This document shows, in pieces, positions 63,646-64,000 of a DNA stretch of 64,000 bases. Under the pieces are notes generated by a model. The model did not search any database and was not told the origin of the DNA. It saw nothing but the letters and a program-made list of their open reading frames with translations. Source of the stretch: Mesorhizobium sp. ORS 3324 (lineage in GTDB: Bacteria; Pseudomonadota; Alphaproteobacteria; Rhizobiales; Rhizobiaceae); the NCBI GenBank assembly GCA_000824825.2, contig LM655191.1, positions 17,036 through 81,035 on the forward strand, given 5' to 3'. Position numbers and translations under genes: made by a program. Position 1 is the first letter of the stretch, and each line of letters starts with the position of its first letter.

Positions 63646-64000
63646 ATGCCGATCTATGCGATCGATGGGAAAGCGCCTCAATTCGAGGATGCCGGAACCA
63701 ACTGGGTGGCGCCCGACGCCACGCTGATCGGCGACATCAGGATAGGCCGCAATGCCGGCTTCTGGTTCGGCGTCGTCATCCGCGGCGACAACGAGCCGAT
63801 CATTATCGGCGCCGACACCAATGTGCAGGAACATACGGTCATGCACACCGATCCTGGCTTTCCGCTCACTATAGGGCAGGGCTGCACGATCGGTCACCGG
63901 GCGTTGCTGCATGGCTGCACGATCGGCGACAACAGCCTGATCGGCATGGGCGCCATCGTGCTCAACGGCGCGAGGGTCGGCAACAATTCGCTGGTCGGCG
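63646..64000 (+). CDS. gamma-carbonic anhydrase family protein (partial)
   Basis: The first 118 residues of a left-handed beta-helix protein, cut by the window end. The hexapeptide repeats are clear: ATLIGDIRIGRNAGFWFGVV, TNVQEHTVMHTDPGFPLTIG and CTIGHRALLHGCTIGDNSLIGMGA, each a turn of the helix. Histidines in HTVMHTD and IGHRALLHGC are the metal ligands. It may hydrate CO2 or be a hydrolase-like relative. The ATG at 63646 follows CGGAGACAAAG. The complete family length is about 170-180 residues. Confidence 0.9.
   Translation, partial: MPIYAIDGKAPQFEDAGTNWVAPDATLIGDIRIGRNAGFWFGVVIRGDNEPIIIGADTNVQEHTVMHTDPGFPLTIGQGCTIGHRALLHGCTIGDNSLIGMGAIVLNGARVGNNSLVG

Overview
The window is GC-rich (about 63-65% by eye) and almost fully coding. 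It looks like the chromosome of a Mesorhizobium-type alphaproteobacterium (Rhizobiales, Phyllobacteriaceae). The reasons are the gene neighbourhoods (ldtR-ldtP; glyA-nrdR-ribD-ribE-ribH-nusB; plsX-fabH-ihfA-merR; rplM-rpsI), several protein families I know mainly from rhizobia (DUF2066, DUF6163, DUF2842, DUF1127), and intergenic repeats of a kind common in Mesorhizobium. The genus is an inference from memory and was not tested by a search.

Layout. 0-5.5 kb: DUF2066 protein, 3-hydroxyisobutyryl-CoA hydrolase-like crotonase, DUF6163 membrane protein, a MarR regulator (LdtR type), a small secreted protein and the L,D-transpeptidase LdtP. 5.6-15 kb: CPA1 antiporter, glyA, a secreted protein, a frameshifted glpM-like gene, then nrdR-ribD-ribE-[toxin-antitoxin pair]-ribH-nusB-MFS. 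15-22 kb: GYD protein, a four-gene glycine betaine/choline-type ABC importer and the H+-pyrophosphatase. 22-27.4 kb: BamE, cytochrome bc1 chaperone, DUF177, plsX, fabH, ihfA and a MerR regulator. 27.4-29.8 kb: small stress and regulatory genes, a frameshifted ybaK and tRNA-Pro(GGG).

29.8-44.7 kb is a polysaccharide region: Wzy/ligase-type polymerase, initiating phosphoglycosyltransferase, GT4 glycosyltransferase, Wza-type export lipoprotein, a GumC/Wzc protein with a decayed kinase domain, a CelD/HfsK-type acetyltransferase and a polysaccharide deacetylase. A large ATPase regulator, a DUF1127 gene and the ergothioneine pair egtB-egtD lie among them. This gene set resembles holdfast or unipolar-polysaccharide loci.

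44.7-64 kb: DUF2842, heme A synthase, argC-speB, an acyltransferase, a glycerophosphodiesterase, an aldo/keto reductase with a divergent LysR gene, rplM-rpsI with a clear promoter, a divergent TetR/SRPBCC pair with tandem palindromic operators, hicAB, a thioesterase, enoyl-CoA hydratase, an AAA ATPase, a CoA-binding protein, metY, a cupin, parD with a broken parE, a cytochrome P450 and a gamma-carbonic anhydrase cut by the window end.

The most notable observations are the holdfast-like polysaccharide locus with its pseudokinase GumC, a toxin-antitoxin module with its own promoter inside the riboflavin operon, a near-perfect EcfG-type stress promoter before a small membrane protein, three genes broken by single-base indels mostly in or near short G runs, and a MITE-like inverted repeat inside the ABC importer operon. 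I saw no CRISPR array, prophage, transposase or replication origin.
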